A DNA stretch of 64,000 nt from NCBI GenBank assembly GCA_022457155.1, contig JAJGOT010000342.1, forward strand, positions 762,001 through 826,000. Reading direction: 5' to 3'. A program made the translations under genes and the position numbers. Each line of letters begins with the position of its first letter. Position 1 is the first letter of the stretch. The notes beneath the pieces were generated by a model. The model was not told where the DNA came from and did not search any database. It saw only the letters and a list, made by a program, of their open reading frames with translations. This stretch comes from Cladopsammia gracilis (Eukaryota; Cnidaria; Anthozoa; Scleractinia; Dendrophylliidae). Positions 11,933 through 23,399 of the stretch are shown here, one piece after another.

Positions 11933-12819
11933 GCAACATCTTGTTTACAATCGATGGATGATTGTCACCTATGTTTGACTCGATGGAACGGAAACTTGAA
12001 TCTGTGTTACCGAGTCGTTGTCACTTTCAACACCGTTGTCATCAATATTGTCATCATTATTCTCTTCATCTCTCTTCTTTTTCGAAGTCTTCGTTGGACG
12101 TTGGGTGCTAATAGCACTAAAAAAGAACGCTACGCTCTTAACACCTGTGAAAAAAAATGCAAAAACTCAGTTGCTTATTACAGAGATATTCAAGAATTGT
12201 GAAATCACTTGCTTTAAGAAAGTCCACAGTGAAAACAAACCTTGTAATCTCTTATCACAAGCATCTCGTCTTCCAAACCTCATCCCACGATCGTTGCAGT
12301 CCATCGTTCACGTTGCATACGCATTTGCAGTCACAATGCTACACTTGTTCACAATTAGCGGGCTCAAGTAGCACAGCGTCGCGCCCTTTATTTTATTATT
12401 TTTTTTTACTGTTCAGATGCCGACAGGGATAATTCGTGCTCCAAATCATCTTGCGCGAAAGTGTATAGATAAATGTTCTGCTTTTATAGCAAACGAACCT
12501 GCGTAATCTCAATGAATAAACATCGAAACGAAATAAACGTTACATTTCTTTGTCCTATTGCGCCCCAGTGGTTTTAATTGGTTAAAAGAGAAACGAAAGA
12601 GGAAAATGTAGCCTCTTTTGGTCAATTGTCACATATTTCACTAAATCTGTTGTTTGCGATGACACTGAAACAATCGTCAATCAAACTCGAGTGATGACTA
12701 ACTACTAGATTGCATCATGTATCTACATGTAAGTGTTGATTACTGAAAATTCCATTTATAATTCCTTGCAATCCATAAAATCCGTAAAACTCGTACCCTC
12801 AAGTAGAATTAAGCTCACT

Positions 12820-13065
12820 AATAGCGGAGCACTCGCGGGCCGAAGGCCCGGCTGTGAAGCCCCATACTCATAGAACCTATGCCCGTCATTTTTCATGGTC
12901 ATGGCTAGCGGAATGTTTCGCGGGCGCGTTGTGTGCCCGCCGCCCGCCGTACGCGTTGGGCTAGCTCGCGGGCGCGTGGGACGTCGCAAAAAGTGACGCC
13001 ATACAACATCCGGGATCTTTGAGGCTTTGTTTTTCGCGCGGCTACACAGCCGTCAGCTTGGTAAA
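12820..13065. other. CpG-rich patch
   Basis: Local run of CGCGGG, GCGCG and CCGCCGCC in an otherwise AT-rich area, adjoining the MITE at 13086. No exon or promoter can be supported; it may be another repeat. Confidence 0.4.
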
Positions 13066-13085
13066 CATCTTTCGCTGGTCAGTGT

Positions 13086-13496
13086 CTGACTCGTCCCCAG
13101 TCGTCTCTCATTATTAGTATTTGGCGTGGAAGACTAGAACGGGCTCTTTAACGAAGGGGATGGCGGGAAGGAAGAAGGGAGAAGGGAGAGACGACTGGCA
13201 GATCGTGAGTCGAAAAGTTAGCAAAGCAGTCGAAAAGTTGGTATTGGCTTTTTCTGGCGTTTTTTCGTACTTGTACATGTGAAGAATTGTAATACGAGTA
13301 GATCAGTGTAATTTCTGCGGTGTTGGAAGTTAAGAGAAGCTCTGTCTTCATTGATATCCGCCATTAATTCGTCCGCCATATTGGAAACGGGATCTGCCAG
13401 TCGTCTCCCCTCCTTTCGCCTTCCCATCATCCCTGCGCGCATAACCCAAGCACTTCCTAGTAAATAATTAACGAGTAGAGACTGGGGACGAGTCAG
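13086..13496. mobile_element. Mutator-like MITE with 9-bp target duplication
   Basis: Ends CTGACTCGTCCCCAGTC and GACTGGGGACGAGTCAG. GGTCAGTGT flanks both sides (13077-13085 and 13497-13505). The internal halves are also inverted around GACGACTGGCAGATC. The 9-bp duplication suggests a MULE-type origin. Confidence 0.75.
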
Positions 13497-14427
13497 GGTC
13501 AGTGTTTAGTTTAATACGTAAAGTCGTTTTTTCCCTGCATTTTTTCGCGGTTTGCTACTCAAGACAAGGATATTACTCAGAATCCGCTTTAGTGGAAAAA
13601 GAAGAGCTTTCTGGTATAAAATTTTGCTTCGAGGAACTTCATAAGTTTTTCAATGAGGGGAGATGTTTGTTTTCATTACGGATTTTAAAGCAGCGGAGAT
13701 TTAAAGAACAAACAAACAAGACAGGGGCTCTAAGGTAAAAAAGATTAAATTTTTCGATGGAAATTTATGTTGATATCAATCTTTGATTAACTTTTTCTTT
13801 GTGTTCTTGTGTAGTTTTGGATAATTATTTTTAAAACGTGCTTTACTTCACTGTATCGATTTCTTTAATTTCATCGAAGGCAGCTCGAACTCGATCCGTT
13901 ATAAATGGTACGCGTTTTGCTTTTGAACATATATAAACTAATGGAGTTTAAATAAATTTTTTCCAAAGAAGATTGTGTTGTCCATTTTTATGTGTTTGTT
14001 CATTCATTACATAGATTGAAAGGCGATTTTATGTAAACAAAACAAGACTTAGATTTAGTTCTATCTTCACTCGCGTCGCCTTATGCAAATATGTTTGTGT
14101 ATTTTTGCAATTTTGATTTCCAAATCAGTTTCTCGGGCAATTTTTGACAAGCAACAACTGTATTTTATTCCGAAAGTAATTGTACTAGTTATTCTAGACA
14201 GAGAAAAGTTGTTTTTGTGAACTTTTGTACGGTCTAAATGTACTGTGCAGACGGTCGGGTAATATTGTTTTTAAGAATTGCTAAAATTTAAAAAACAGGC
14301 CGGTCGTCAATCTTAATTCTTGTGCTTCCGACCTTTCACCTTAGTTAAGTTTCACCTTAGTTAAGCTTGTTCAAAGTGCGACGCTGTTAGGCTCAGCCTA
14401 TCTATATATTTTTATGAAATATTCTGG

Positions 14428-15131
14428 TTTAATTAACCATTGATTATTCCGCGGAATCCGTTAAATCCATAGAAGCCGCCATCTCCAATAAAGTATCATG
14501 ACCAATGATCAATGTATTCCAAATACTGCAAGAATATTCATATGGACTGCAAATTCATACTCAATGCTCTTTCTACTCCTTAAAGGGAACCTCCATTGTT
14601 ATAACAAATTGACGTTAAATTGTTGGAAATAAAGTCTAAATTAAAAATTTTTAAAAAGGAGGTGCAAACATAATTTTAGTGTACAAAAAAATGGATATGA
14701 ATATCGCCTATTTTCGCTTTTAAATTTCCCGCGCGCCGCCATTTTGAATATTTATGAGGTGTTAGGGTTGTCTAATTGTTGCATACAAAAGAACTTCGAT
14801 TCTTAACAATAGCGGCAACCGTAACACGTCATAAATATCCAAAATGGCGGCGCGCGGGAAATTTAAAAGCGAAAATAGGCGATATTCATTTCCATTTTTT
14901 TTGTACACTAAAATTATATTTGCACCTGTTCTTTTAAAAATTTTAAGTTTCGACTTTATTTCCAACAACTAAACGTCAATTTGTTCTGACAATGGCGGTT
15001 CCCATTAAGGGTGGAAACTGAGTTGGAACTTGCGGTCCATTAATATTTAATCACTGATCATGATACTTTATTGGAGATAGCGGATTCTACGGATTTAACG
15101 GATTCCGCGGAACAATCAATGGTTAATTAAA
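14428..15131. mobile_element. Long foldback element of about 700 bp
   Basis: Almost the whole element is an inverted repeat: TTTAATTAACCATTGATT near the left end, with its complement at the right end, followed inward by TCCGCGGAATCCGTTAAATC, then GCGCGCCGCCATTTTG. The centre lies near 14785. No clear target duplication. Confidence 0.7.
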
Positions 15132-15540
15132 TCAGCATATTTCTTTATTAATGAGCATCACTCTATTCATTATTATTTTTCCACCCTTCCGAAAAGTAAG
15201 TTCAGTGAAAACTTGCAGTGTGGGTTTCGGTTCATTTGGAATCTTATGGAAGCACTAACTTGTTCTAATAGACGGAATGGACAGATTTTCCGGATTTTTC
15301 GGACCTACATGTGTTCTGTTTTATATTGTGATATTTGAAACAAGAGAAGATTGTTTTGGGCCCCTTTTACTTCTCCAAACTCATAAGTGTATTCTACAAT
15401 CTAATGTTTGCTTTTTGGTATTCTAAGCTAAGGAAAGTTTCACTGATATCCATATATATAATATTTGCCATGTACCTGCTTACACGCAAGGCCTCAAACC
15501 AAAATATTTAAGAGGGAATGAAAATTTTGGGAAACGATCT

Positions 15541-16632
15541 ATCTACCTACCTACCTACTTACCTACCTACCTACCTACCTATCTACCTACGTACCTACGT
15601 ACCTACCTACCTACCTACTTACCTACATACCTACCTACCTACCTAACCTACCTACCTACCTACCTACCTACCTACCTACCTACCTGCTTACCTACCTACC
15701 TGCTTACTTACCCACTTACCTACATACCTACCTACCTACCTAACCTACGTACCTACCTACCTGCTTGCCTACCTACCTACCTACCTGCTTACTTACCTGC
15801 CTACCTACCTACCTACCTACCTGCTTACTTACCTACCTACCTACCTACCTACTTACCTACCTACCTACCTACCTACCTACCTACCTGCCTACCTACCTAC
15901 CTGCTTACCTACCTACCTACCTGCCTACCTACCTACCTGCCTACCTACCTACCTACCTACCTACCTACCTGCTTACCTACCTACCTATCTACCTACCTGC
16001 CTACCTACCTACCTACCTACCTGCCTACCTACCTACCTGCTTACCTACCTACCTGCCTACCTACCTACCTGCTTACCTACATACCTACTTATGTACATAC
16101 ATACTACCTACCTGCTTACCTACCTACTTGCTTACCTACCTACCTACCTACCTGCCTACCTACCTACCTGCTTACCTACCTACCTACCTACCTGCTTACG
16201 TACCTACCTACCTACCTACCTGCTTACCTACCTACCTACCTACCTACCTACCTACCTGCTTACCTACATACCTACTTACGTACATACCTACTACCTACCT
16301 GCTTACCTACCTACTTGCTTACCTAACTACCTACCTTCCTACCTACCTGCTTACCTACCTACCTACCTGCTTACCTACCTACCTACCTGCTTACCAACCT
16401 ACCTGCTTACCTACCTACCTACCTACCTGCTTACCTACCTACCTGCTTACCTACCTACCTGCCTACCTACCTGTTTACCTACCTACCTGCTTACCTACCT
16501 ACCTACTTACCTACATACCTACTACCTACCTGCTTACCTACCTGCTTACCTACATACTTACCTACCTACCTGCTTACCTACCTACCTACCTACCTACCTT
16601 CCTTCCTACCTACCTATCTACCTATCGACCTA
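15541..16632 (+). repeat. CTAC tetranucleotide microsatellite, about 1.1 kb
   Basis: Continuous CTAC units with regular variants (CTGC, TTAC, ATAC). It opens frames that would encode PTYL repeats but shows no gene signals. It grades into the sequence TTTCTCGCAGGCTACACATT, which is the start of the tandem unit seen again from 18929. Confidence 0.95.
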
Positions 16633-16633
16633 T

Positions 16634-16777
16634 TTTCTCGCAGGCTACACATTTAAAAACATTTATTGTCCTGTACCTTTGTTCAGTTAACGTCGCCACT
16701 TTAAAATACATATTGGTTAAAACTTTATGTACTTGAAAGTGGACAAGTTAACTGACAAGACTTGTGTTTTCCGACGA
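16634..16777 (+). repeat. Truncated first copy of the 1.1-kb tandem unit
   Basis: Matches 18929-19069 with point differences (CTACACATTTAAAAACATTT, CTTTGTTCAGTTAACG). It lies directly after the CTAC microsatellite. Confidence 0.75.
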
Positions 16778-17187
16778 TATTAACTTCCAAAAATGTCCCT
16801 CCACCTTCCACGGGCCTGACGTTTACAGCCCATGGAAGGAAGGACAGGAGCTGGAAGGAATAGCTGGCCCCGTGTACTATATCTCGTTTAACGCTTCGCG
16901 AATTCACGAAATAAAAACGGGCCTTCTGTTAGGTTCATTTTGGTCGCGTGATTGAAATTCGGTTCTTTGATTGGTTACTGTCTATATCGCCAATGTTTAC
17001 TACTTTGTAGTGGAAAGGACGGCGCGAATCTGAGTTGGAAACGCAAGGAGCCTAACGTTGAAGTTAAAATGGAACGGAAACCGCCGGAAGATGAAAGCTA
17101 ACTGATAAACTCAACGAAATCTGATTCGAAAGGTTCAAAATGTTTCTTATCTTTTTATTCCGCTTTTTCTTCACAATCTAAGCAAAG

Positions 17188-17831
17188 ATGAATCGAATCA
17201 CAAGTTGAGGTATAAGCAACAACAAAGATTTGTAGCATCAAACAATTTTTACTACAACATAACTTTCTTTCGATTCTGATTCCGGAGTCTGACATTGTTG
17301 CTGTTATTATAAACAGCTACTTGCCCTTTACATATATAGAGACTCCCTGAAAGAAGGGAAAATTGTATTACAGGAACTGGATAAGACTAAAAAGAGTGGC
17401 AAGACAGACAAATGGGTATTGGCTCGGAAAAAAGATTGTCAGACAAACCGTCAGATCGCGTTCTTAAAATAACCATTCACTTGTTTGGGAGCAACACAGT
17501 GTTTAAGGAAACGATAAAGGCCAACATGGTTATAAAAAATAAAATTTACACGTATACTTATAATTATGTATTTCAATGTAGGATAATTTTCGTGTTGCTG
17601 AGGACGTCCATTCCGCGGGGGTACCAGTGGTGACGATCTCTGCAATCAGAAATGTGGGCGGTTGCAAGCTAGACAGCTAGCTGCTATTGGCTTCGTCCTT
17701 TTTCTGAAAAAGAAAGTACGAGACGTCTGCACGCAATGGCAAGCGCGGTAAACGTTTTATTTGATAGTCGGAAGCAACAGCGGGAAATGTGGCTCGTTTG
17801 TGACTACGTCATCCCCCAAATTGTCGTATCA
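17188..17831 (+). repeat. Segmental duplication, copy A
   Basis: Corresponds to 22152-23178: shared AAGTTGAGG, AAGAGTGGCAAGACAGACAA, GATCGCGTTCTTAAAATAAC and GACTACGTCATCCCCCAAAT. Copy B has a 370-bp insertion absent here. Together they bracket the tandem array. Confidence 0.75.
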
Positions 17832-18046
17832 ACAGCCCGGGGGGAGACTCCCATATAAAAATGACGGGGGTGCTCGTCGGAAATTTTCGAAAAACACCCT
17901 AAAAGGTTTCAAAATTTCGTTTGATGGGCGTGGCTCAAAAGATTTTGTACCCCTAAGAGGTACCAATTGTAAAACAACACATGTCATACGCTGTCATATT
18001 TTTTCGGCTCATACCCTTAAAGGTACAGCGATAATTCTAATGGCGG
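17832..18046 (-). repeat. Dispersed repeat fused to the inverted Penelope-like arm
   Basis: Stretch beginning CCCGGGGGGAGACTCCCATA with short spaced motifs ACACCCTAAAAGG and ACCCCTAAGAGG. No coding signal. It adjoins the inverted arm at 18047, so it may be part of the same composite insertion. Confidence 0.45.
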
Positions 18047-18240
18047 TCATCAGAATGCACCAGGATGTCTCTCAAATTACGGTCGCGTCAAGAAGAGACG
18101 ACCGGCCGATGTGGGAAGATGTGGGCCGATGTGGGATATCTTATCCAGTGATCCCGGAACCAGGGACATCTTCTCACATCGGCCGGTCGTCTCTTCTCGA
18201 CACGACCGTAATTTGAGAGATCCTGGTGCATTCTGATGAC
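18047..18240. repeat. Inverted duplication of Penelope-like coding sequence (hairpin)
   Basis: Arms 18047-18122 and 18165-18240 are near-complementary. Both encode the same peptide: the minus-strand left arm reads RNLRDILVHSDD intact, while the plus-strand right arm has lost bases and reads in two frames. Confidence 0.75.
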
Positions 18241-18672
18241 CACTGCCCCACCGAACAGCCTGGTACCTTCGCTTGTCTACGTTTCCGGTGCCGTACCTGT
18301 CAATACATCACGTCGGACATCCACCTCCGTGGCCCAAATGCTTCAATTACGATCCGTGAACATTTTACATGCCAATCAGGGAACGTGGTATATTGTATCT
18401 CTTGCCGTCGATGCTCCCGATTATACATCGGGGAAACCGGTCGCAGTCTGCGTGAACGCTTTGGCGAACACCTTCGAAGTGTTCAAAAAAACACTCCCGG
18501 TTTCCCAGATGCCGAACATTTTAACTCCACTGGCCACTCACAGTCGGACATTGTCGTCAGGGGACTGAGGTTATGTACCGGTACTAACCTCAAAAGGAAA
18601 CAAGTGGAATGGAAACTATCTTTAAGTTGAGCACCATGCAACCGCATGGGCTCAACACGGTTTTCCATTTCC
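18165..18672 (+). pseudogene. Penelope-like retroelement 3' coding fragment with GIY-YIG endonuclease domain
   Basis: The open frame at 18226-18630 encodes a cysteine motif (CRTC at residues 22-25, C49, CISC at 57-60) followed by YIGETGRSLRERFGEH, the GIY-YIG nuclease core with its R and H, and the conserved EHFNSTGHSQSD. A one-base frameshift near 18605 splits the end; the shifted frame reads METIFKLSTMQPHGLNTVF and stops at 18672, as GIY-YIG Penelope-like elements usually end. The reverse transcriptase part is missing and replaced by an inverted duplication. A hammerhead-like motif follows at 18749. Dead copy. Confidence 0.7.
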
Positions 18673-18748
18673 TCTGAACTGCGCGCGCTCATACACTATC
18701 TGCTTAGCGCGCGCTATCACAATTTTTCCAATAAAACAAGTCGCGTTC

Positions 18749-18801
18749 AAAACAACAGTCATCAATTTGATGAAGGGCCAAGCCCGAAACGTCGTTGTTT
18801 T
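18749..18801 (+). ncRNA. Hammerhead ribozyme-like motif downstream of the Penelope-like fragment
   Basis: Order seen: AAAACAAC (18749), TTGATGA (18767), GGGC-CAA-GCCC hairpin (stem II), GAAAC (18786), GTC (18791), GTTGTTTT (18794), which is the exact complement of the first block (stem I). This is the type I hammerhead layout; Penelope-like elements are known to carry such ribozymes. The core has U where C3 is expected, and stem III would be minimal, so cleavage activity is doubtful. Confidence 0.5.
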
Positions 18802-18873
18802 AAATTAACTTTATACTTTCTCACAACATTTTATTTTATTTTTCCAATATGTTTATTTCTATTTCAAATTCTT

Positions 18874-21800
18874 GAATAAATATTGTTTCGTTAACATCAT
18901 GGTGGCCTGCCTACCTTCCTACCTATTTTCTCGTAGGCTACACATTTAAAAACATTTATTGTCCTGCACCTTTGTTCAGTTAACGCCACCGCTTTTAGGT
19001 ACATTTTAGTTAAAACTTTATGTACCTGAAAGAGGGGACGTTAACTAACAATACTCGTGTTTTCCGACGCCCATGAAACGATTACATTTGCCTGAATCCA
19101 TTCCAAAACGACTAAAGAAACACACAGACACAGGTAAATTGTTAGGTTTTTTGTTACAAAATACATTACTAGTTTATAGCTACAAAGCGCTTGGACTCCC
19201 TATGACTGGATTGACAATGAATATGTGATTTGAATCGTTAATTTTCAATGTTTAACCTGTGTTTATGTTAAAATGAGCGTATAGGCGAACCCCATGCAGC
19301 GGCCACCCTGTACCCTCTTTTAAATCTCGAATTTCATTGTCACTTTATTGTAAATAAAACGATTAAAACATAACAGCGTTACATAAATATGCATTGTCTG
19401 CAACCAGTAAGTGGATGACGTAATGCACTGGGGAAATACAAAACAGTTCAGGCCTGTAACAAGGCTAAAATAACTGGGGAGGCTGAAAATTGGCCAAGCA
19501 AAGCTCAGCCCGTCAAAAAGTAGACATTAGGGAGCTTAAGCAAACGACCGGTTTAAAGTTCTTTTTCTGTAATGTGTCTCTTGAGAAGACATATTTCTGT
19601 GGCTTTTGACAACACACGTACACTAAATTTAAATTATTGAGGAAAAAGTCGAATTTGACATTGCCATTAATTAGCGAACGCCTTAGAAAATAACAATTTA
19701 AATAATAATTTATTTCAACACGTTCTATGGTTTACGATTCGTTGATTTCGATCCATTTTTGTTTTTTTGTGATTCAAGGTAGGAGTACCTTCGCCCCGGG
19801 GGAGGAAAGGGGGGCGGGGGTATACTCCCTATAATCGGCTATACGAGGATGCTCCGCCCGAAAGATTGGAGGTATATAAAAGGGTAGGGATTCACGAGTT
19901 GAAGTATAGAAAAGAGTAAGAAAAACTGCCATTTACATATCTTGACTCCCGTCACAACGTAAACTGAATAAATATTGATTTGTTTACATCATAGTGGCCT
20001 GCCTGCCTGCCTACCTATCTTCTCGTAGGCTACACATTTAAAAACATTTCTTGTCCTGTACCTTTGTTCAGTTAACACCGCCGGTTTTAGGTACATTTTA
20101 GTTAAAACTTTATGTACCTGAAAGCGGGGGCGTTAACTAACAAGACTCGTGTTTTCCGACACCCATGAAACGATTGCATTTGCCTGAATCCATTCCAAAA
20201 CGACTAAAGAAAGACACACAGACACAGGTAAATTGTTAGGTTTTTTGTTACATAATACATTACTAGTTTACAGCTACAAAGCGCTTGGACTCCCTATGAC
20301 TGGATTGGCAATGAATAAGTGATTTGAATCGTTAATTTTCAATGTTTAACCTGTGTTTATGTTAAAATGAGCGTATAGGCGAACCCCCATTCAGCGGCCA
20401 CACTGTACCCTCTTTTAAATCTCGGATTTCATTGTCACTTTATTGTAAATAAAACGATTAAAACATAACAGCGTTACATAAATATGCATTGTCTGCAACT
20501 AGTAAGTGGATGACGTAATGCACTGGGGAAATACAAAACAGTTCAGGCCCGTAACAAGGCTAAAATAACTGGGGAGGCTGAAAATTGGCCAAGCAAAGCT
20601 CAGCCCGTCAAAAAGTAGACATTAGGGAGCTTAAGCAAACGACCGGTTTAAAGTTCTTTTTCTGTAATGTGTCTCTTGAGAAGACATATTTCTGTGGCTT
20701 TTGACAACACACGTACACTAAATTTAAATTATTGAGGAAAAAGTCGAATTTGACATTGCCATTAATTAGCGAACGCCTTAGAAAATAACAATTTAAATAA
20801 TAATTTATTTCAACACGTTTTATGGATTGTGATTCGTTGATTTCGATCCATTTTTGTTTCTTTCTGATTCAAGGTAGGAGTACCTTCGCCCCGGGGGAGG
20901 AGGCGGGATATTCCCTATAATGGGCTATACGGGGATGCTCCGCCCGAAAGGAGTACCTTCTTTAGATTGGAGGTATATAAAAGGGTAGGGATTCACGAGA
21001 TGAAATATAGAAAAGAGTAAGAAAAACTTCCATTTACGTATCTTGACTCCCGTCACAACGTAAACTGAATAAATATTGATTTGTTTACATCATAGTGGCC
21101 TGCCTGCCTGCCTACCTATCTTCTCGTAGGCTACACATTTAAAAACATTTCTTGTCCTGTACCTTTGTTCAGTTAACACCGCCGGTTTTAGGTACATTTT
21201 AGTTAAAACTTTATGTACCTGAAAGCGGGGGCGTTAACTGACAAGACTCGTGTTTTCCGACGCCCATGAAACGATTACATTTGCCTGAATCCATTCCAAA
21301 ACGACTAAAGAAACACACAGACACAGGTAAATTGTTAGGTTTTTTGTTACAAAATACATTTCTAGTTTATAGCTACAAAGCGCTTGGACTCCCTATGACT
21401 GGATTGGCAATGAATAAGTGATTTGAATCGTTAATTTTCAATGTTTAACCTGTGTTTATGTTAAAATGAGCGTATAGGCGAACCCCCATTCAGCGGTCAC
21501 CCTGTACCCTCTTTTAAATCTCGAATTTCATTGTCACTTTATTGTAAATAAAACGATTAAAACATAACAGCGTTACATAAATATGCATTGTCTGCAACCA
21601 GCAAGTGGATGACGTAATGTGAGGAAAAAGTCGTATTTGACATTGCCATTAACTAGCGAACGCCTTAGAAAATAACAATTTAAATAATAATTTATTTCAA
21701 CACGTTTTATGGTTTGTGATTCGTTGATTTCGATCCATGTTTGTTTATTTTCTGATTCAAGGTAGGAATACGCACGCCCCGTGGGAGGAGGGGGGATACT

Positions 21801-21990
21801 CCCTATAATGGGCTATACGGGGATGCTCCGCCCGAAAGGAGTACCTTTTTAGAATGGATGTATATAAAAGGGTAGGGATTCACGAGTTGAAGTATAGAAA
21901 AGAGTAAGAAAAACTGCCATTTCCGTATCTTGACTCCCGTCACAACGTAAACTGAATAAATATTGTTTTGTTAACATCAATAGTGGCAAA
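18874..21990 (+). repeat. Tandem array of about 1.1-kb units (three copies plus a partial fourth)
   Basis: GAATAAATATTG recurs at 18874, 19976, 21067 and 21954, giving periods of 1102, 1091 and 887 bp; the third unit lacks about 200 bp after GATGACGTAATG. Units are collinear and very similar. Each holds CCTGCCT-type repeats, GTAGGCTACACATTTAAAAA, CTTTGTTCAGTTAAC and TATATAAAAGGGTAGGG. No open frame is conserved between units. Confidence 0.9.
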
Positions 21991-22151
21991 ACATGATTTT
22001 TTTTTGTGTATATCGTTCCATAAGTTTTTTTCAATGGTATGGTATAGAGATGCAGTGTTTCTTCTGTAGGCATATGAAAGGGGTACCATTTTCTGTGGAA
22101 GGTATATGAAAGCGTTACCTTTTCTGTCAAAAACGGTATATCATAAACATA

Positions 22152-23178
22152 ATTGGAATCAAAAGTTGAGGAATAAGCAACAACAAAGATTTATAGCTGG
22201 AAACAATTTTCACTACATAACTTTCTTTCAATTCTGATTCTGGAGTCTGACATTGTCGTTGCTATTATAAACAGCCACTTACCCTTTACGTATCTAGAGA
22301 CTCCCTGAAAGAAGGGAAAATTGTATTACAGGAACTGGATAAGACTAAAAAGAGTGGCAAGACAGACAAATGGGTATTGGCTTGGAAAAAAGATTGTTTT
22401 ACCACAATTGCCGCTAAACTCGCAATCTGATTGGTCGACGTGAGTGGTAAATGAGAGTCCAGACAACGGTGCTGACGCTAACATCACGTGCGCTTGAAAG
22501 AAACCAATCAGATTGCGAGAGAGTTTTAGACAACGTTTGCTCTTTCTTTGCTGTCACGTTTTGTAACAAGACTTCGATTTTCCTTGTATTTTGTCTAAAT
22601 ATTGTTGTAAAAAACAAATTTACACCGGTTTTCCGTGGTGTGGACTCTTATTTACCACGATTTACGTCATCACATGGTCAAAATGTTGTGGACTCACGAG
22701 GCGCAGCCAAGTGAGTCAGCAACAAATTCCGATTAACAAATTCCGGCGGAAATTTGTTAATCAGACAAACCGTAAGATCGCGTTCTTAAAATAACCATTC
22801 ACCTGTTTGGAAGCAAATAGTAGTTAAGGGAACGATAAAGGCCAACATGGTTATAAAAATTAATATTTACACGTATTCGTTTAATTATATATTTTAATGT
22901 GGGATAGTTGTCGTGTTACTGAGGAGGTCCGTTTCGCGGAGGGAACCAGTGGTGGTGATCTCTGCAACCAAACCAGAAATGTGGGCGGTTGCAAGCTAGA
23001 CAGCTGCTATGTTCTTTCACGGCTTCGTCTCTTTTCTGACGAAGAAAGTACGAGAGGTCTGCACGCAGTGGCAAGCGCGGTAAAGGTCGGTATACGTTTT
23101 GTTTGATATTCGGAAGCAAGAGCGGGTGATGTGGCTCGTTTATGACTACGTCATCCCCCAAATTGTCGTATCAACAGT
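22152..23178 (+). repeat. Segmental duplication, copy B, with an extra 370-bp insert
   Basis: Collinear with 17188-17831 except for an insertion of about 370 bp between AAAAAAGATTGT (22398) and CAGACAAACCG (22764). The insert contains ATCTGATTGG / CCAATCAGAT inverted motifs. Confidence 0.75.
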
Positions 23179-23201
23179 ATCAAAACTGGCCACTGGAGAG
23201 T

Positions 23202-23389
23202 CAGACTCGTACCCAGTCGCTATTTATTGGTTTTTGGGACGAGAGAAGATTGGAAACAAGGGTGAAATCAGGCGCGAGGAGTGTCATGGGAAGGGTCCTT
23301 CCCATGACACTCCTCGCGCCTGATTTCACCCTTGTTTCCAATCTTCTCTCGTCCCAAAAACCAATAAATAGCGACTGGGTACGAGTCTG
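23202..23389. mobile_element. Perfect palindromic MITE with 9-bp target duplication (Mutator-like)
   Basis: 188 bp, arms complementary throughout, ends CAGACTCGTACCC and GGGTACGAGTCTG. CTGGAGAGT flanks both sides (23193-23201 and 23390-23398). The ends resemble those of the element at 13086. Confidence 0.85.
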
Positions 23390-23399
23390 CTGGAGAGTA

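Noticed and set aside
12756..12989. Arg/Pro-rich minus-strand frame
   Set aside because: Composition comes from the CpG-rich patch; no motif.
15765..16736. 323-codon plus-strand frame of PTYL repeats
   Set aside because: Product of the CTAC microsatellite; no gene signals.
17761..18216. 151-codon plus-strand frame
   Set aside because: It spans a dispersed repeat and the inverted Penelope-like arm read on the wrong strand.
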